DNA of 64,000 bases from Gammaproteobacteria bacterium (GCA_029246545.1 JAQWMX010000011.1:92574-156573); one strand, 5' to 3'. Shown: positions 7,229 to 17,161, numbered from the stretch's first letter. The notes: a model not told the origin generated them from the letters alone. Made by a program: numbers and translations.

Positions 7229-9892
7229 CTAAAAAGATATAGGGTTTGTTTTTGATTCAGGAATACTGAGTTCTTTGCGGGCTTTATTTAGTTTGGCTTT
7301 TGTTAGCGTGCCATCACGGTATAAAGCAGTTAAGGCTGACCAGGCAATGTAACGCGAATCCACTTCAAAGTGATCACGTAAATCTTCCCGAGATTCGCTA
7401 AGTCCAAAACCATCTGTGCCTAAAGCGGTAAAGTCTTGCGGGAACCAACGCGCAATACTACTCGGTAATGTTTTCATAAAGTCGCTGCAAGCCACGACGA
7501 TACCTTTTTCTTTAGCCATTAATTTTTCAATATAATTTTGTGTAGGTTTTTCTGGTGTCAGCATATTTTGACGTTCAGTTTGTTCAGCTTCTCTAAGTAA
7601 TTCATTGTAAGAAGTCACACTCCATATATCCACACTGCAGTCATGTGCTTTGAGAATATCAGCAGCTTGCATGACTTCCTGCATTAAACTCCCGCTGCCT
7701 AAAAGATGAACTTTATGGAATGATTTAGCGCCAGTTAGAAAACGATACATACCCTTTATAATTCCATCCTCGGAATCGCTTGGCATTGCAGGCATGGCAT
7801 AATTTTGATTGTACAAAGTCAGGTAATAGAAAATATTTTCATCATCTTGGTACATGCGTTTTATCCCGTCACGTACGATAACGGCTATCTCATAGGCGAA
7901 AGCTGGATCATAACTACACATGTTGGGAACGGTTGAGGCTACAACATGAGAGTGCCCATCCTGATGTTGAAGCCCTTCGCCATTTAGAGTCGAGCGACCA
8001 GCTGTGCCGCCTAATAAAAAGCCTTTGGTCATAGAATCAGCACAACTCCAAATCATATCGCCAACACGTTGGAAGCCAAAAATAGAATAAAATATATAGA
8101 ATGGAATCATCGGAACCTGATAATTAGCGTAGGCAGTTCCTGCGGCCATGAATGAAGCCATCGCGCCGGCTTCACAAATTCCTTCCTGTAAAAGTTGACC
8201 ATCTTTTGCTTCTTTATAAGAGAGCAAAGTTGTTGCATCTACAGGTTTGTATTTTTGTCCTTCACTAGAGTAGATGCCGTATTGTGAAAATAATGACTCC
8301 ATACCAAAAGTTCTGGCTTCATCTGGAACGATAGGAACAATATATTGACCTAGTTCTTTATCTTTTAACATTGCCGACAACATTCGAACGAATGCCATAG
8401 TCGTGGATTGCTCACGATCGGAGCCTTCGATAGCCGCTTTAAATAAACTTAAAGCAGGCGCCTTCAAATGTTGATACTCGACCTCACGAGCTGGCAAATA
8501 GCCGCCTAAATCTTGTCGATGCTGATGCAGGTATAAAGCTTCAGGGCTATCTTCAGCTGGTTTATAAAGTTCAGCATTAGCCATCTGTTCTTCCGTCAGG
8601 GGAATGCCAAAGTTTTTACCGATAGTAATACGTTCATCTGCACTCAATTGTTTCTTTTGATGCGCAGTATTTTGTCCGGCAGCGGAAGCACCCATGCCTT
8701 CACCTTTAACAGTTTTAATTAAAATAACTATAGGCCGATCAGATTTTATTGCGGCTCTTTCAAAAGCCGCAAAAAGTTTCTTGCGGTCATGGCCGCCGCG
8801 TTTTATGAGTCGAATTTCATCATCGTTTAGTGTCTTCATTAGTTCTGCTAAACGCTCATCACCATCGATCCAATGTTCACGTACAGTTTTACCATCAGAC
8901 ACTGTATAAAATTGATAATCACCATCAACAGCTCGATTCATTCGTGCTTGTAATAAGCCATCATCATCTCGTGAAATTAATTCGTCCCACTCACTGCCCC
9001 AAATCACTTTGATGACATTCCAACCGGCACCACGATAACTACGTTCTAATTCTTGAATTATTTTTCCGTTACCACGCACTGGTCCATCGAGGCGTTGTAG
9101 GTTGCAGTTAACCACCATAACTAAATTGTCTAAGTTCTCGCGGGTTGCCATATTAATAGTGCCTAGCACTTCTGGTTCGTCAGACTCTCCGTCACCAATA
9201 AAACACCAAACCTTGCCGCCGTTTTTTGGTTTCAAACCGCGGTTTTCTAGGTACTTCATGAAACGAGCTTGGTAAATTGCTGAAGGGGTAGAAAGCCCCA
9301 TAGAAGCAGAAGGCATTTGCCAAAAGTCAGGTAAGCGACGAGGGTGAGGGTAGGAGGGTAAGCCACCACCGTCTTGTAATTCGCGGCGGAAGTTATGTAT
9401 TTGTTGTTCAGTGAGTCGGTTTTCTAAATAGGCGCGTGCATAAATTCCGGGAGAAGCATGGGCTTGTACGATTAAGATATCTCCACCATATGAATCAGTG
9501 CGTTTTTTAAACCAATGATTAAAACCGACTTCTAATGCAGCAGCAGTAGATTGAAAAGTCGCAATGTGGCCACCGACACCTGAGCCATTATCATTGGCTT
9601 GTAATACCATAGCCATTGCATTCCATCGAATAATATTTTCAATTTTTTGTTCAAGTTCGATGTCGCCAGGATAACCGGGTTGTTCCTGTGGGCTGATGGT
9701 ATTGCGGTAGGGTGTATTCAAAGTAGCATCAGCTAAGCTAACGCCTTGCTTCAATAAGTGATCTTGCATCAATCGCAACATTTCACGGCTGCGACCTTCG
9801 CCTTGCTCGCGACTTATTGCATCAAGTGCTTCAAGCCACTCGCTATTTTCAAGGGTTAATTCTTCAGCACTGACTTCAATTTTATTGTTCAT
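7229..9892 (-). CDS. aceE: Homodimeric 2-oxoacid (pyruvate-type) dehydrogenase E1 component, last gene of the methylcitrate operon
   Basis: From the ATG at 9892 the product is 887 residues, the size of E. coli AceE; the frame upstream is not family-like. The N-terminus (SEWLEALDAISREQGEGRS), the thiamine-diphosphate motif GDGESDEPEVLGTINMA ending in NCNLQRLDGP, and the transketolase-like C-terminal half are all intact. The enzyme decarboxylates a 2-oxoacid and loads the acyl group onto E2 lipoate. No E2 or E3 gene is nearby. It follows prpF by 40 bases on the same strand, so it is probably in the prp operon. That context suggests a dedicated 2-oxobutyrate dehydrogenase E1 yielding propionyl-CoA (compare MdeB of Pseudomonas), though it could be the main pyruvate enzyme. 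Confidence 0.9.
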   Translation of the reverse strand: MNNKIEVSAEELTLENSEWLEALDAISREQGEGRSREMLRLMQDHLLKQGVSLADATLNTPYRNTISPQEQPGYPGDIELEQKIENIIRWNAMAMVLQANDNGSGVGGHIATFQSTAAALEVGFNHWFKKRTDSYGGDILIVQAHASPGIYARAYLENRLTEQQIHNFRRELQDGGGLPSYPHPRRLPDFWQMPSASMGLSTPSAIYQARFMKYLENRGLKPKNGGKVWCFIGDGESDEPEVLGTINMATRENLDNLVMVVNCNLQRLDGPVRGNGKIIQELERSYRGAGWNVIKVIWGSEWDELISRDDDGLLQARMNRAVDGDYQFYTVSDGKTVREHWIDGDERLAELMKTLNDDEIRLIKRGGHDRKKLFAAFERAAIKSDRPIVILIKTVKGEGMGASAAGQNTAHQKKQLSADERITIGKNFGIPLTEEQMANAELYKPAEDSPEALYLHQHRQDLGGYLPAREVEYQHLKAPALSLFKAAIEGSDREQSTTMAFVRMLSAMLKDKELGQYIVPIVPDEARTFGMESLFSQYGIYSSEGQKYKPVDATTLLSYKEAKDGQLLQEGICEAGAMASFMAAGTAYANYQVPMIPFYIFYSIFGFQRVGDMIWSCADSMTKGFLLGGTAGRSTLNGEGLQHQDGHSHVVASTVPNMCSYDPAFAYEIAVIVRDGIKRMYQDDENIFYYLTLYNQNYAMPAMPSDSEDGIIKGMYRFLTGAKSFHKVHLLGSGSLMQEVMQAADILKAHDCSVDIWSVTSYNELLREAEQTERQNMLTPEKPTQNYIEKLMAKEKGIVVACSDFMKTLPSSIARWFPQDFTALGTDGFGLSESREDLRDHFEVDSRYIAWSALTALYRDGTLTKAKLNKARKELSIPESKTNPISF

Positions 9893-9932
9893 GATGTTTA
9901 CCGTCACAACCTTTATAGGATCTTTAATAGAT

Positions 9933-11114
9933 TTAATTATAATAATCACCGGGTATACGCACGGAACCTTCCATTAACACTCGCGCACTTCTGCTCATAC
10001 TAATTTTATTTATGTTCCACTCACCATTATTTTGGCTGGCTTGTGAGCCGACTTTTAAGCTGCCCGATGGATGGCCAAAAGTTACTGACTCAAGTTCCCC
10101 TCCACCTGCGGCTATATTAACCAATGTCCCTGGTATCGCTGCTGCAGCTCCAATCGAGACTGCGGCAGTTCCCATCATGGCATGATGTAATTTGCCCATT
10201 GATAAGGCACGCACGTTTAAATCTATATCACTGACTTGAATAGCTATACCACTCGATGAGACGTAGCTCTGAGCTGCTGCAACAAAAGCAACTTTGGGTG
10301 TATGTTGGCGTGTGGCAGCTTCATCTATATTTTCAATTAAACCCATACGTACAGCGCCATAGGCTCGAATTGTTTCAAACATATCCAGTGCCTTTTGATC
10401 GCCATTGATAGCTTCTTGTAATTCAGTGCCGGTGTAAGAGATATCTTCGGCATTAAGAAAAATGGTGGGGATACCTACGTTAATCATTGTTGCGTTGAAT
10501 GTACCAACACCGGGGACTTCTAATTCATCTACCAAGTTGCCAGTAGGAAAGATCACTTCTCCCTCATCAACCGGGCTCATAAATTCAATCAGAATCTCTG
10601 CTGCTGGAAAGGTAACTCCATCTAACACGAAGTTGCCAGTTTCTTGTACTTCACCATTAGTAATTGGGACATGGGCGATGATGGTTTTACTAATATTCTT
10701 TTGCCAAATTTTTATTTCGGCGATGCCATTTTCTGGTATTCGATTAGCATCGACCAAACCATTGGCAATGGCATATGAGCCAACCGCTGCAGTTAAATTT
10801 CCGCAATTTCCACTCCAGTCGACGAAAGGCTTATCAATTGATACCTGACCAAACAAATAATCGACGTCATGATCTTGTTGTTCACTTTTAGCAAGAATAA
10901 CTGTCTTGCTGGTGCTAGAAGTTGCCCCGCCCATACCATCAGTTTGTTTACCGTAAGGGTCTGGACTGCCAATAATGCGCAGTAATAATTGATCCCGTAC
11001 ATCACCGGGAATCTGAGCGGCAAGCGGTAGTTCGCGTAAACTAAAAAACACACCTTTACTGGTACCACCACGCATGTAGGTAGCAGGTATTTTTATTTGA
11101 GGTTCAGTTGGCAT
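9933..11114 (-). CDS. prpF: 2-methylaconitate cis-trans isomerase PrpF
   Basis: The 393-residue protein begins with the PrpF signature PATYMRGGTSKGVFF and continues with DGMGGATSSTSKTVIL and VDWSGNCGNLTAAVG, where the family's catalytic region lies. PrpF isomerises 2-methylaconitate so that the AcnD product can be used in the 2-methylcitrate cycle of propionate breakdown. It is a two-domain diaminopimelate-epimerase-like fold, cytoplasmic. The gene starts 11 bases after acnD ends and is followed by the E1 gene. Length and adjacency to acnD match the standard acnD-prpF pairing in gammaproteobacteria. Confidence 0.95.
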   Translation of the reverse strand: MPTEPQIKIPATYMRGGTSKGVFFSLRELPLAAQIPGDVRDQLLLRIIGSPDPYGKQTDGMGGATSSTSKTVILAKSEQQDHDVDYLFGQVSIDKPFVDWSGNCGNLTAAVGSYAIANGLVDANRIPENGIAEIKIWQKNISKTIIAHVPITNGEVQETGNFVLDGVTFPAAEILIEFMSPVDEGEVIFPTGNLVDELEVPGVGTFNATMINVGIPTIFLNAEDISYTGTELQEAINGDQKALDMFETIRAYGAVRMGLIENIDEAATRQHTPKVAFVAAAQSYVSSSGIAIQVSDIDLNVRALSMGKLHHAMMGTAAVSIGAAAAIPGTLVNIAAGGGELESVTFGHPSGSLKVGSQASQNNGEWNINKISMSRSARVLMEGSVRIPGDYYN

Positions 11115-11125
11115 GTTTGTCAGTC

Positions 11126-13738
11126 CTATGCCGCAACCGACGATTCAAGAAAGTCTTGCGCAAAACGCTGCAAGACACCACCAGCTTTATAAACTGAAAC
11201 TTCATCTGCGGTGTCGAGTCTGCAAGTAACTGGGACTTCCACTTGTTCATCATTTTTACGTTGAATAATTAATTTTAACTTTGCACCAGCTTCAATATTG
11301 CCACTAAGCTCAAAAGTTTCTGTGCCATCTATTGAATAAGTATGACGAGTTTCACCTGTCTGAAATTCGAGAGGTAAAACGCCAATACCGACTAAATTAG
11401 TACGATGAATTCGTTCGAAACCTTCAGCAACAATTGCTTCAACTCCAGCTAATCGAACACCTTTGGCTGCCCAGTCTCTTGAAGAACCTTGGCCATAATC
11501 GGCACCAGCGACAATAATTAATGCTTGCTTGCGTTGCATATAAGTCTCTATGGTTTCCCACATACGCATTTCTTTACCTTCTGGCTCAAGCCTGGCAAAA
11601 GAGCCTTGTTTAATTTCGCCCTGCTCATCAAGACACATTTCATTCTGCAATTTAGGGTTAGCTAAAGTGGCACGTTGTGCAGTTAAATGATCGCCGCGAT
11701 GTGTTGCATAAGAATTAAAATCTTCTTCTGGTAAGCCCATTTTTGCCAAGTATTCACCGGCAGCGCTGCTGGCTAATATGGCATTTGAAGGAGACAGGTG
11801 ATCGGTGGTGATGTTGTCACCGAGCACAGCTAAAGGCCGCATATCCTTTAAGCTACGTTCACCTGCCAGTGCACCTTCCCAATAAGGAGGGCGACGAATA
11901 TAAGTCGTTTTTGGGCGCCAGTCATAAAGTGGGCTATCAGCTTCTTTAATTGCACCGAGGTCAAACATTGGAATATAAACCTGTTTAAATTGTTCGGGTT
12001 TAACATGCTTGTTAACGATGTCATCGATTTCTTCATCACTTGGCCAGATGTCTTTTAAAGTGATGGCATTGCCAATTGAGTCTGTTCCTAACACATCTTT
12101 TTCAATATCAAATCTGATAGTACCGGCAATGGCATAGGCCACAACTAAAGGAGGAGAAGCGAGAAAAGCTTGTTTGGCGTAGGGGTGAATACGGCCATCA
12201 AAGTTTCTGTTGCCAGACAGCACGGCTGTCGAATATAAGTCGCGATCAATGACTTCTTTTTGAATCTTAGGATCCAATGCGCCGCTCATTCCATTACAAG
12301 TTGTACAGGCATAACCGACGATGCCAAAACCAAGTTTTTCTAATTCGCTTAATAAACCAGCTTCTTTAAGATATAACTTGGCTACTTTTGAACCAGGAGC
12401 AAAGGAAGTTTTTACCCAAGGTTTGCGTATCAATCCAAGTTCGTTAGCTTTGCGTGCGATTAGGCCAGCAGCGACAACATTGCGTGGATTACTGGTATTG
12501 GTGCAGCTGGTGATAGCAGCAATAATGACAGCACCATCAGGCATGAGGCCTTTGGCTTCTTCAGCTAAAGCTTTATCAAGGTCACCGGCTATACCACGTT
12601 CAACCAATGCATCCGTAGGCAGGCGGCGATGTGGATTGGATGGACCAGCCATGGTGCGACCGACTGACGATAGATCAAATTCAAGTTCACGATCGTATTC
12701 GGCTTCTTCTAAATCATCAGCCCAAAGTCCTGTGGTTTGGGCATAGTTTTTGACTAGCTCAATTTGATCAGCATCACGCCCAGTCAGTTTGAGATAATCG
12801 ATGGTTTGTTCATCAATGTAGAACAAACCTGCAGAGGCGCCATATTCAGGTGTCATATTAGAGATAGTGGCACGGTCGCCAATAGTTAAGGCTTTGGTGC
12901 CTTCGCCAAAAAATTCGAGATAAGCTGAGACTACTTTTTGTTCTCTTAAGAATTCAGTTATTGCTAGAACTATGTCTGTTGCAGTGATGCCAGGCTGGCG
13001 TGTGCCACTAAGTTTTACACCAATAATAGTTGGTAGACGCATCATGGATGGGCGACCTAACATGACATTCTCAGCTTCCAGGCCGCCGACACCAATAGCA
13101 ATAACGCCTAATGCGTCGACATGGGGGGTATGACTGTCTGTTCCAACACAGGTGTCAGGGTAAGCAAGCCCATCACGTGACTGAATTACGGGAGACATTT
13201 TTTCCAGATTAATCTGATGCATGATGCCGTTGCCAGCAGGGATAACATCAACGTTTTTAAAGGCAGTTTTGGTCCACTCAATAAAATGGAAACGATCTTC
13301 ATTACGTCGATCTTCAATGCTGCGATTTTTTTCAAAAGCATCAGGGTCAAAACCGGGCGCTTCAACTGCTAATGAATGATCAACAATTAATTGAGTTGGT
13401 ACGACAGGATTTACTTTAGAAGGATCACCACCTTGGTCGGCAATTGCATCACGAAGTCCGGCTAAATCTACTAAGGCAGTTTGGCCAAGAATGTCATGAC
13501 AAACTACTCGTGCTGGATACCATGGAAAATCCATATCGCGTTTGCGTTCGACGATTTGTTTTAAAGCGTCATCAAGAATAGAAGGGTCACAACGACGTAA
13601 TAATTGCTCAGCTAAAACTCGCGATGCGTAAGGTAGTTTTGAATAGGCGCCAGGCTTAATACTTTCTATAGCTGCGCGCGTGTCGAAATAGTCTAGGTCG
13701 GTGTTGGCTAAAGCCTTACGATATTCAGTATTAATCAT
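11126..13738 (-). CDS. acnD: Fe/S-dependent 2-methylisocitrate dehydratase AcnD
   Basis: The 870-residue aconitase-superfamily protein has the N-terminal AcnD-type sequence (DYFDTRAAIESIKPGAYSKL) and the Fe-S ligating cysteines in AAITSCTNTSNP and GYACTTCNGMSG. Its C-terminal swivel domain includes GQGSSRDWAAKG. AcnD dehydrates 2-methylcitrate to a 2-methylaconitate isomer; together with PrpF it replaces PrpD. Its start codon overlaps the stop of the GntR regulator gene (ATGA), which implies tight coupling. Downstream prpF begins 11 bases later. The length is right for AcnD and it lies in the prp operon, so it is not the general aconitase. Confidence 0.95.
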   Translation of the reverse strand: MINTEYRKALANTDLDYFDTRAAIESIKPGAYSKLPYASRVLAEQLLRRCDPSILDDALKQIVERKRDMDFPWYPARVVCHDILGQTALVDLAGLRDAIADQGGDPSKVNPVVPTQLIVDHSLAVEAPGFDPDAFEKNRSIEDRRNEDRFHFIEWTKTAFKNVDVIPAGNGIMHQINLEKMSPVIQSRDGLAYPDTCVGTDSHTPHVDALGVIAIGVGGLEAENVMLGRPSMMRLPTIIGVKLSGTRQPGITATDIVLAITEFLREQKVVSAYLEFFGEGTKALTIGDRATISNMTPEYGASAGLFYIDEQTIDYLKLTGRDADQIELVKNYAQTTGLWADDLEEAEYDRELEFDLSSVGRTMAGPSNPHRRLPTDALVERGIAGDLDKALAEEAKGLMPDGAVIIAAITSCTNTSNPRNVVAAGLIARKANELGLIRKPWVKTSFAPGSKVAKLYLKEAGLLSELEKLGFGIVGYACTTCNGMSGALDPKIQKEVIDRDLYSTAVLSGNRNFDGRIHPYAKQAFLASPPLVVAYAIAGTIRFDIEKDVLGTDSIGNAITLKDIWPSDEEIDDIVNKHVKPEQFKQVYIPMFDLGAIKEADSPLYDWRPKTTYIRRPPYWEGALAGERSLKDMRPLAVLGDNITTDHLSPSNAILASSAAGEYLAKMGLPEEDFNSYATHRGDHLTAQRATLANPKLQNEMCLDEQGEIKQGSFARLEPEGKEMRMWETIETYMQRKQALIIVAGADYGQGSSRDWAAKGVRLAGVEAIVAEGFERIHRTNLVGIGVLPLEFQTGETRHTYSIDGTETFELSGNIEAGAKLKLIIQRKNDEQVEVPVTCRLDTADEVSVYKAGGVLQRFAQDFLESSVAA

Positions 13739-14421
13739 AGGGCTTTCATTTTAGCTTGGAGTTTGCCGCTTAATTTAAGTTGCAGACTGTTTTTGCTATA
13801 GAGGATATGACGACGCATCAGCATTTCTGCAAGTTCAGCATCACGGTTGGAGATGGCCTGAACAATTTGTTTGTGTTCACCAAAAGCAGTGGTGACTCGT
13901 GGTCCAGACATCCCCAGTTGAACTCGGTACATGCGTATCAAGTGATAGATGCTGTCCATTAGTATAGAAATTAACTGGCTGTTTTTACTGCCTAAAATAA
14001 TGCGATAGTGAAAATCTAAATCACCGGCTTCTTGATAATATGTTTGACCTTCTTTAACGGTTTGAAAATGAGTACCTAAGAGAGTATTTAAATCGGCTAT
14101 TTCATCATCAGTCATATTAATAGCTGCAAGGCGGGCGGCCATGCCTTCAAGCGCTTCGCGTACTTGGTAAAGCTCCATTAGGCCTTCGGTACTAATACTA
14201 ACAACACGTGCGCCAACATTGGCTTTACTTTCAACCAAGTGGCAGGATTCTAGTCGGTTAATGGCTTCACGAATAACTGCACGACTAACTGAATAGTTTG
14301 TTGATAGTTCTGTCTCACTTAGTTTTGAACCTGAAGAGATAACTCCCTCAACAATATCCTTTCTTAATAACAGAAAAGTTTTATCGGTGCTGGTTATCGC
14401 GTGTTCAGATTCTGGCAACAT
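13735..14421 (-). CDS. GntR-family (FCD-type) regulator of the prp operon
   Basis: The 228-residue protein has an N-terminal winged helix (SGSKLSETELSTNYSVSRAVIREAINRLE, about residues 35-65) and an all-helical FCD ligand-binding domain (LMELYQVREALEGMAARLAA onward). It is the third gene of the prp operon, 14 bases after prpC and overlapping acnD by four bases, so it is autoregulated with the pathway genes. The two ATTGTCGACAAT palindromes around the prpB promoter are the obvious candidate operators. By analogy with prp operons of this type it would repress in the absence of a cycle intermediate such as 2-methylcitrate. The ligand is inferred, not seen. Confidence 0.88.
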   Translation of the reverse strand: MLPESEHAITSTDKTFLLLRKDIVEGVISSGSKLSETELSTNYSVSRAVIREAINRLESCHLVESKANVGARVVSISTEGLMELYQVREALEGMAARLAAINMTDDEIADLNTLLGTHFQTVKEGQTYYQEAGDLDFHYRIILGSKNSQLISILMDSIYHLIRMYRVQLGMSGPRVTTAFGEHKQIVQAISNRDAELAEMLMRRHILYSKNSLQLKLSGKLQAKMKAL

Positions 14422-14435
14422 GCTTTTTCTTTTTA

Positions 14436-15590
14436 TTAGCGCTTATCTATAGAAACATAGTCGCGATTTTCTGGACCAACATAATTCGCAGAAGGACGAA
14501 TAATTTTGCCATCTTCGCGTTGTTCAATAACGTGAGCGCCCCAACCGGAGGTGCGAGCAATTACAAAAAGCGGGGTGAACATGTCAGTTGGTATTCCCAT
14601 TTGGTTATAAGATACTGCAGAAAACCAATCCAGATTCGGGAACATCTTTTTGATTTCCCACATAACCGACTCAAGACGTTCAGCAATGTCGTACATTTTT
14701 GTATCAGCAGATTCGTCAGATAATTGTTTAGAAACTTTTTTAATTACATCGTTACGCGGATCACCCACTGTATAAACTGGATGTCCGAAGCCGATAACGA
14801 TTTCTTTATTTGCCACACGTTCGCGAATATCAGCTTCTGCCTCATCAACTGAGTTGTAACGACTTTGAATATGGAAAGCTACTTCATTAGCACCGCCGTG
14901 TTTCGACCCGCGTAAAGCACCAATTGCCCCTGTAATAGAGGAATACATATCTGAATTGGTGCCAGCAATTACACGGGCTGTAAATGTAGAAGCATTAAAC
15001 TCATGTTCCGCATATAAGTTTAATGAGGTGTGCATTGCCCGAACCCAAGAATCAGAAGGTTTTTCGCCGTGTAATAAATGTAAAAAATGTCCGCCGATTG
15101 AATCATCTTCAGTTTCTACATCAATGCGCTTGCCATTCACAGTGAAGTGATACCAGTACAACAGTGCAGAACTAAAGCAAGCCATCAAACGATCGATAAT
15201 GTCACGCGCTTCTGATTCGGGATGTTCTTCTTTTTCTTGAATGCAGGTGCCTAATACTGAACTAGTGGTACGCATAACATCCATAGGGTGAGCACTAGCG
15301 GGAAGAGCTTCCATGGCTTTGATTACAGCTTCCGGCAAACTACGCAGTGATTTCAACTTGGCTTTATAGGTGGCTAATTCGGCAGGGTTTGGCAAGTGAC
15401 CGTGAATCAATAAGTGAGCAATTTCTTCAAATTCTGCACTTTCAGCAAAATCTCTTATGTCATAACCACGGTAATGTAAATCATTGCCATTGCGTCCTAC
15501 TGTACAAATAGCAGTGTTACCCGCAGCAACACCAGAAAGGGCTACAGATTTTTTAGCTTTTGGTAATAGTTGTTCTGTTTCATTACTCAT
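14436..15590 (-). CDS. prpC: 2-methylcitrate synthase PrpC
   Basis: The 384-residue protein belongs to the citrate synthase family, with the active-site segments [12 protein letters not shown] and [17 protein letters not shown], and the C-terminal arginine region [20 protein letters not shown]. Its compact length and prp context point to the methylcitrate enzyme, which condenses propionyl-CoA with oxaloacetate, rather than the larger type I citrate synthase. The ATG shares one base with the prpB stop (TAATG), so translation is coupled. It is followed at 14 bases by the GntR regulator gene. Confidence 0.95.
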   Translation of the reverse strand: MSNETEQLLPKAKKSVALSGVAAGNTAICTVGRNGNDLHYRGYDIRDFAESAEFEEIAHLLIHGHLPNPAELATYKAKLKSLRSLPEAVIKAMEALPASAHPMDVMRTTSSVLGTCIQEKEEHPESEARDIIDRLMACFSSALLYWYHFTVNGKRIDVETEDDSIGGHFLHLLHGEKPSDSWVRAMHTSLNLYAEHEFNASTFTARVIAGTNSDMYSSITGAIGALRGSKHGGANEVAFHIQSRYNSVDEAEADIRERVANKEIVIGFGHPVYTVGDPRNDVIKKVSKQLSDESADTKMYDIAERLESVMWEIKKMFPNLDWFSAVSYNQMGIPTDMFTPLFVIARTSGWGAHVIEQREDGKIIRPSANYVGPENRDYVSIDKR

Positions 15591-16474
15591 TATTTATTCT
15601 CCTCAGTAAACAAGGCATCAAGCTTTTGTTCGTATTTGTGATAATCAAGGTAATCATAAAGATCATCTCGGGTTTGCATTGTATCTATTACATTCTTTTG
15701 CGTGCCTTCAGCCAGCAAGGCCTGATAAACATTCAATGCGGCAGCATTGGCAGCGCGAAATGCTGATAAAGGGTATAGCACGATGCTAACTCCAGCATCG
15801 GCTAATTCGTCAGTGGTATAAAGCGGGGTCGAGCCGAATTCTGTAATGTTTGCCAATACAGGAACTTTTACCGCATCAACAAATTGTTGGTACATAGAAA
15901 GTTCAGTCATTGCTTCTGGGAAAATCATGTCCGCACCAGCCTCAACACAGGCACAAGCTCTATCGATAGCTGCTTCTAAACCTTCAACGGCTAAAGCATC
16001 TGACCGAGCCATAATGACAAAATCAGGATCAGTTCTAGCATCGACTGCAGCTTTGATTCGATCAACCATTTCAGTTTGAGAAACGATTGCCTTGTTAGGT
16101 CGATGACCACAACGCTTTTGCATGACCTGATCTTCGATATGAACAGCCGCTGCGCCATTCTTGCCCATGGCACGAATAGCTCGGGCAATGTTGAAAGCGC
16201 CACCCCAACCAACATCGATATCGACCATTACGGGGGCTTCAGTAACATCAGTTATACGGCGTAAATCAATTAAGACATCTTCTAAAGTAGTAATCCCTAA
16301 ATCAGGAAGTCCACATGAGCCAGCGGCTACACCGCCGCCAGAAATATAAAGAGATTTAAAACCGGTAGCCTCGGCTAGTCGTGCATGATAAGCGTTGATA
16401 GCACCAACGCATTGCAGAGGCTTCTCATTTTGAACTAATTCGCGAAAGATCTTACCCGGGGATGTGGTGCTCAT
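15590..16474 (-). CDS. prpB: 2-methylisocitrate lyase PrpB
   Basis: The 294-residue PEP mutase/isocitrate lyase superfamily protein has the catalytic loop as [12 protein letters not shown] and the Mg-binding [10 protein letters not shown]. It cleaves 2-methylisocitrate to pyruvate and succinate, the last step of the methylcitrate cycle. It is the first gene of the leftward operon prpB-prpC-gntR-acnD-prpF-aceE. Upstream (16496-16559) lie a strong sigma70-type promoter and paired palindromic operators. A weak Shine-Dalgarno (TGAGA) precedes the start. Length, motifs and context all agree. Confidence 0.95.
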   Translation of the reverse strand: MSTTSPGKIFRELVQNEKPLQCVGAINAYHARLAEATGFKSLYISGGGVAAGSCGLPDLGITTLEDVLIDLRRITDVTEAPVMVDIDVGWGGAFNIARAIRAMGKNGAAAVHIEDQVMQKRCGHRPNKAIVSQTEMVDRIKAAVDARTDPDFVIMARSDALAVEGLEAAIDRACACVEAGADMIFPEAMTELSMYQQFVDAVKVPVLANITEFGSTPLYTTDELADAGVSIVLYPLSAFRAANAAALNVYQALLAEGTQKNVIDTMQTRDDLYDYLDYHKYEQKLDALFTEENK

Positions 16475-16495
16475 TATATTCTCAAATAAACAGTA

Positions 16496-16507
16496 ATTGT
16501 CGACAAT
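16496..16507. promoter_or_regulatory. Proximal palindromic operator of the prp operon
   Basis: The 12-base perfect palindrome ATTGTCGACAAT lies here. Its extended 18-base form (16495-16512) is the exact reverse complement of the distal copy. It overlaps the predicted -10 box and start point of the leftward prpB promoter, the position expected of a repressor site. The likely binder is the GntR regulator encoded third in the operon. Confidence 0.75.
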
Positions 16508-16533
16508 ATAGGCTTAAATCATGCTTAGGTCAA
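16505..16533 (-). promoter_or_regulatory. Sigma70-type promoter of the prp operon
   Basis: On the minus strand there is TTGACC (16533-16528), a 17-base spacer, then TATATT (16510-16505). This is close to consensus with ideal spacing. Transcription would start near 16498, about 24 bases before the prpB ATG. The -10 overlaps the proximal operator and the distal operator lies just upstream of the -35. Confidence 0.75.
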
Positions 16534-16547
16534 TATAATATCCCTAT

Positions 16548-16559
16548 ATTGTCGACAAT
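16548..16559. promoter_or_regulatory. Distal palindromic operator of the prp operon
   Basis: This is the second copy of the palindrome ATTGTCGACAAT, 52 bases centre to centre from the first (close to five helical turns, so on the same DNA face). The extended copies are inverted relative to each other. It lies upstream of the -35 box, an arrangement compatible with cooperative binding or looping by a dimeric GntR protein. Confidence 0.72.
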
Positions 16560-16599
16560 TATGGTAAATATAGAGAATTTTATTATTTATGGGTTCCTG

Positions 16600-17139
16600 T
16601 TATTTTGCTGGTCCGAGCCTTGTTGAGCCACCTAAAATTATTTCAGGCACATCAAAGCCCTGTTCTTTACAAGCAGCAGCATAATCTCTGATATGAGTTC
16701 CTGCGTCGGCAATGTCCATAACTGAACCATCTGGGTTTAAATGAATCATTGCGCCTTCAACAATAAAGGATACATCGGTTACCTCGGCATTATCATCAGC
16801 CACTTTTAATGTGTGCACTGATCCCGCTGGTTCACTCAAATAACTACCTGCAGTGCAATCTTGCCCTGAATCGTATTCTAAATATGTCCACTTTCCAGAA
16901 TTAGTAAAAGCATGAACAGTCCCAGTGTGCATATGTGGCGGTAACTGAACACCAGGCTTAAATAAAATTCGCACTACAAAACGCGCGGCTTCAGTATCGG
17001 CAGCCAACACTTTTAAACGTAAGCCGGGCATCCAATCGACATAAGGGATGTCATCTGCATTAACACCAAAACCAGGATCAGCGGCATCATTATTTTTCAA
17101 ATCAAAGTTATAAAGAATGTTCTCTTCTTTATCTGCCAT
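16600..17139 (-). CDS. Cupin protein of the 2,4'-dihydroxyacetophenone dioxygenase-like family
   Basis: The 179-residue protein has no signal peptide and a cupin core: ILFKPGVQLPPHMHTGTVHAF (metal-binding histidines), then a second motif around SYLSEPAGSVHTL. The layout, including the start VDWMPGLRLKVL, resembles the 2,4'-dihydroxyacetophenone dioxygenase-like cupins, which use Fe to cleave carbon-carbon bonds in aryl ketones; many members are uncharacterised. It is the last gene of the leftward transporter array, 49 bases after the TauE-like gene, with a 25-base palindrome in that gap. The enzymatic role is inferred from family only. Confidence 0.78.
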   Translation of the reverse strand: MADKEENILYNFDLKNNDAADPGFGVNADDIPYVDWMPGLRLKVLAADTEAARFVVRILFKPGVQLPPHMHTGTVHAFTNSGKWTYLEYDSGQDCTAGSYLSEPAGSVHTLKVADDNAEVTDVSFIVEGAMIHLNPDGSVMDIADAGTHIRDYAAACKEQGFDVPEIILGGSTRLGPAK

Positions 17140-17161
17140 TTAATTTTCCTTCGTTAATTTA

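Noticed and set aside
10462..10848. 128-codon plus-strand frame
   Set aside because: Shadow of prpF; low-complexity composition and no ribosome site.
12321..12746. 141-codon plus-strand frame rich in Ser, Arg and Ala
   Set aside because: Antisense shadow of acnD.
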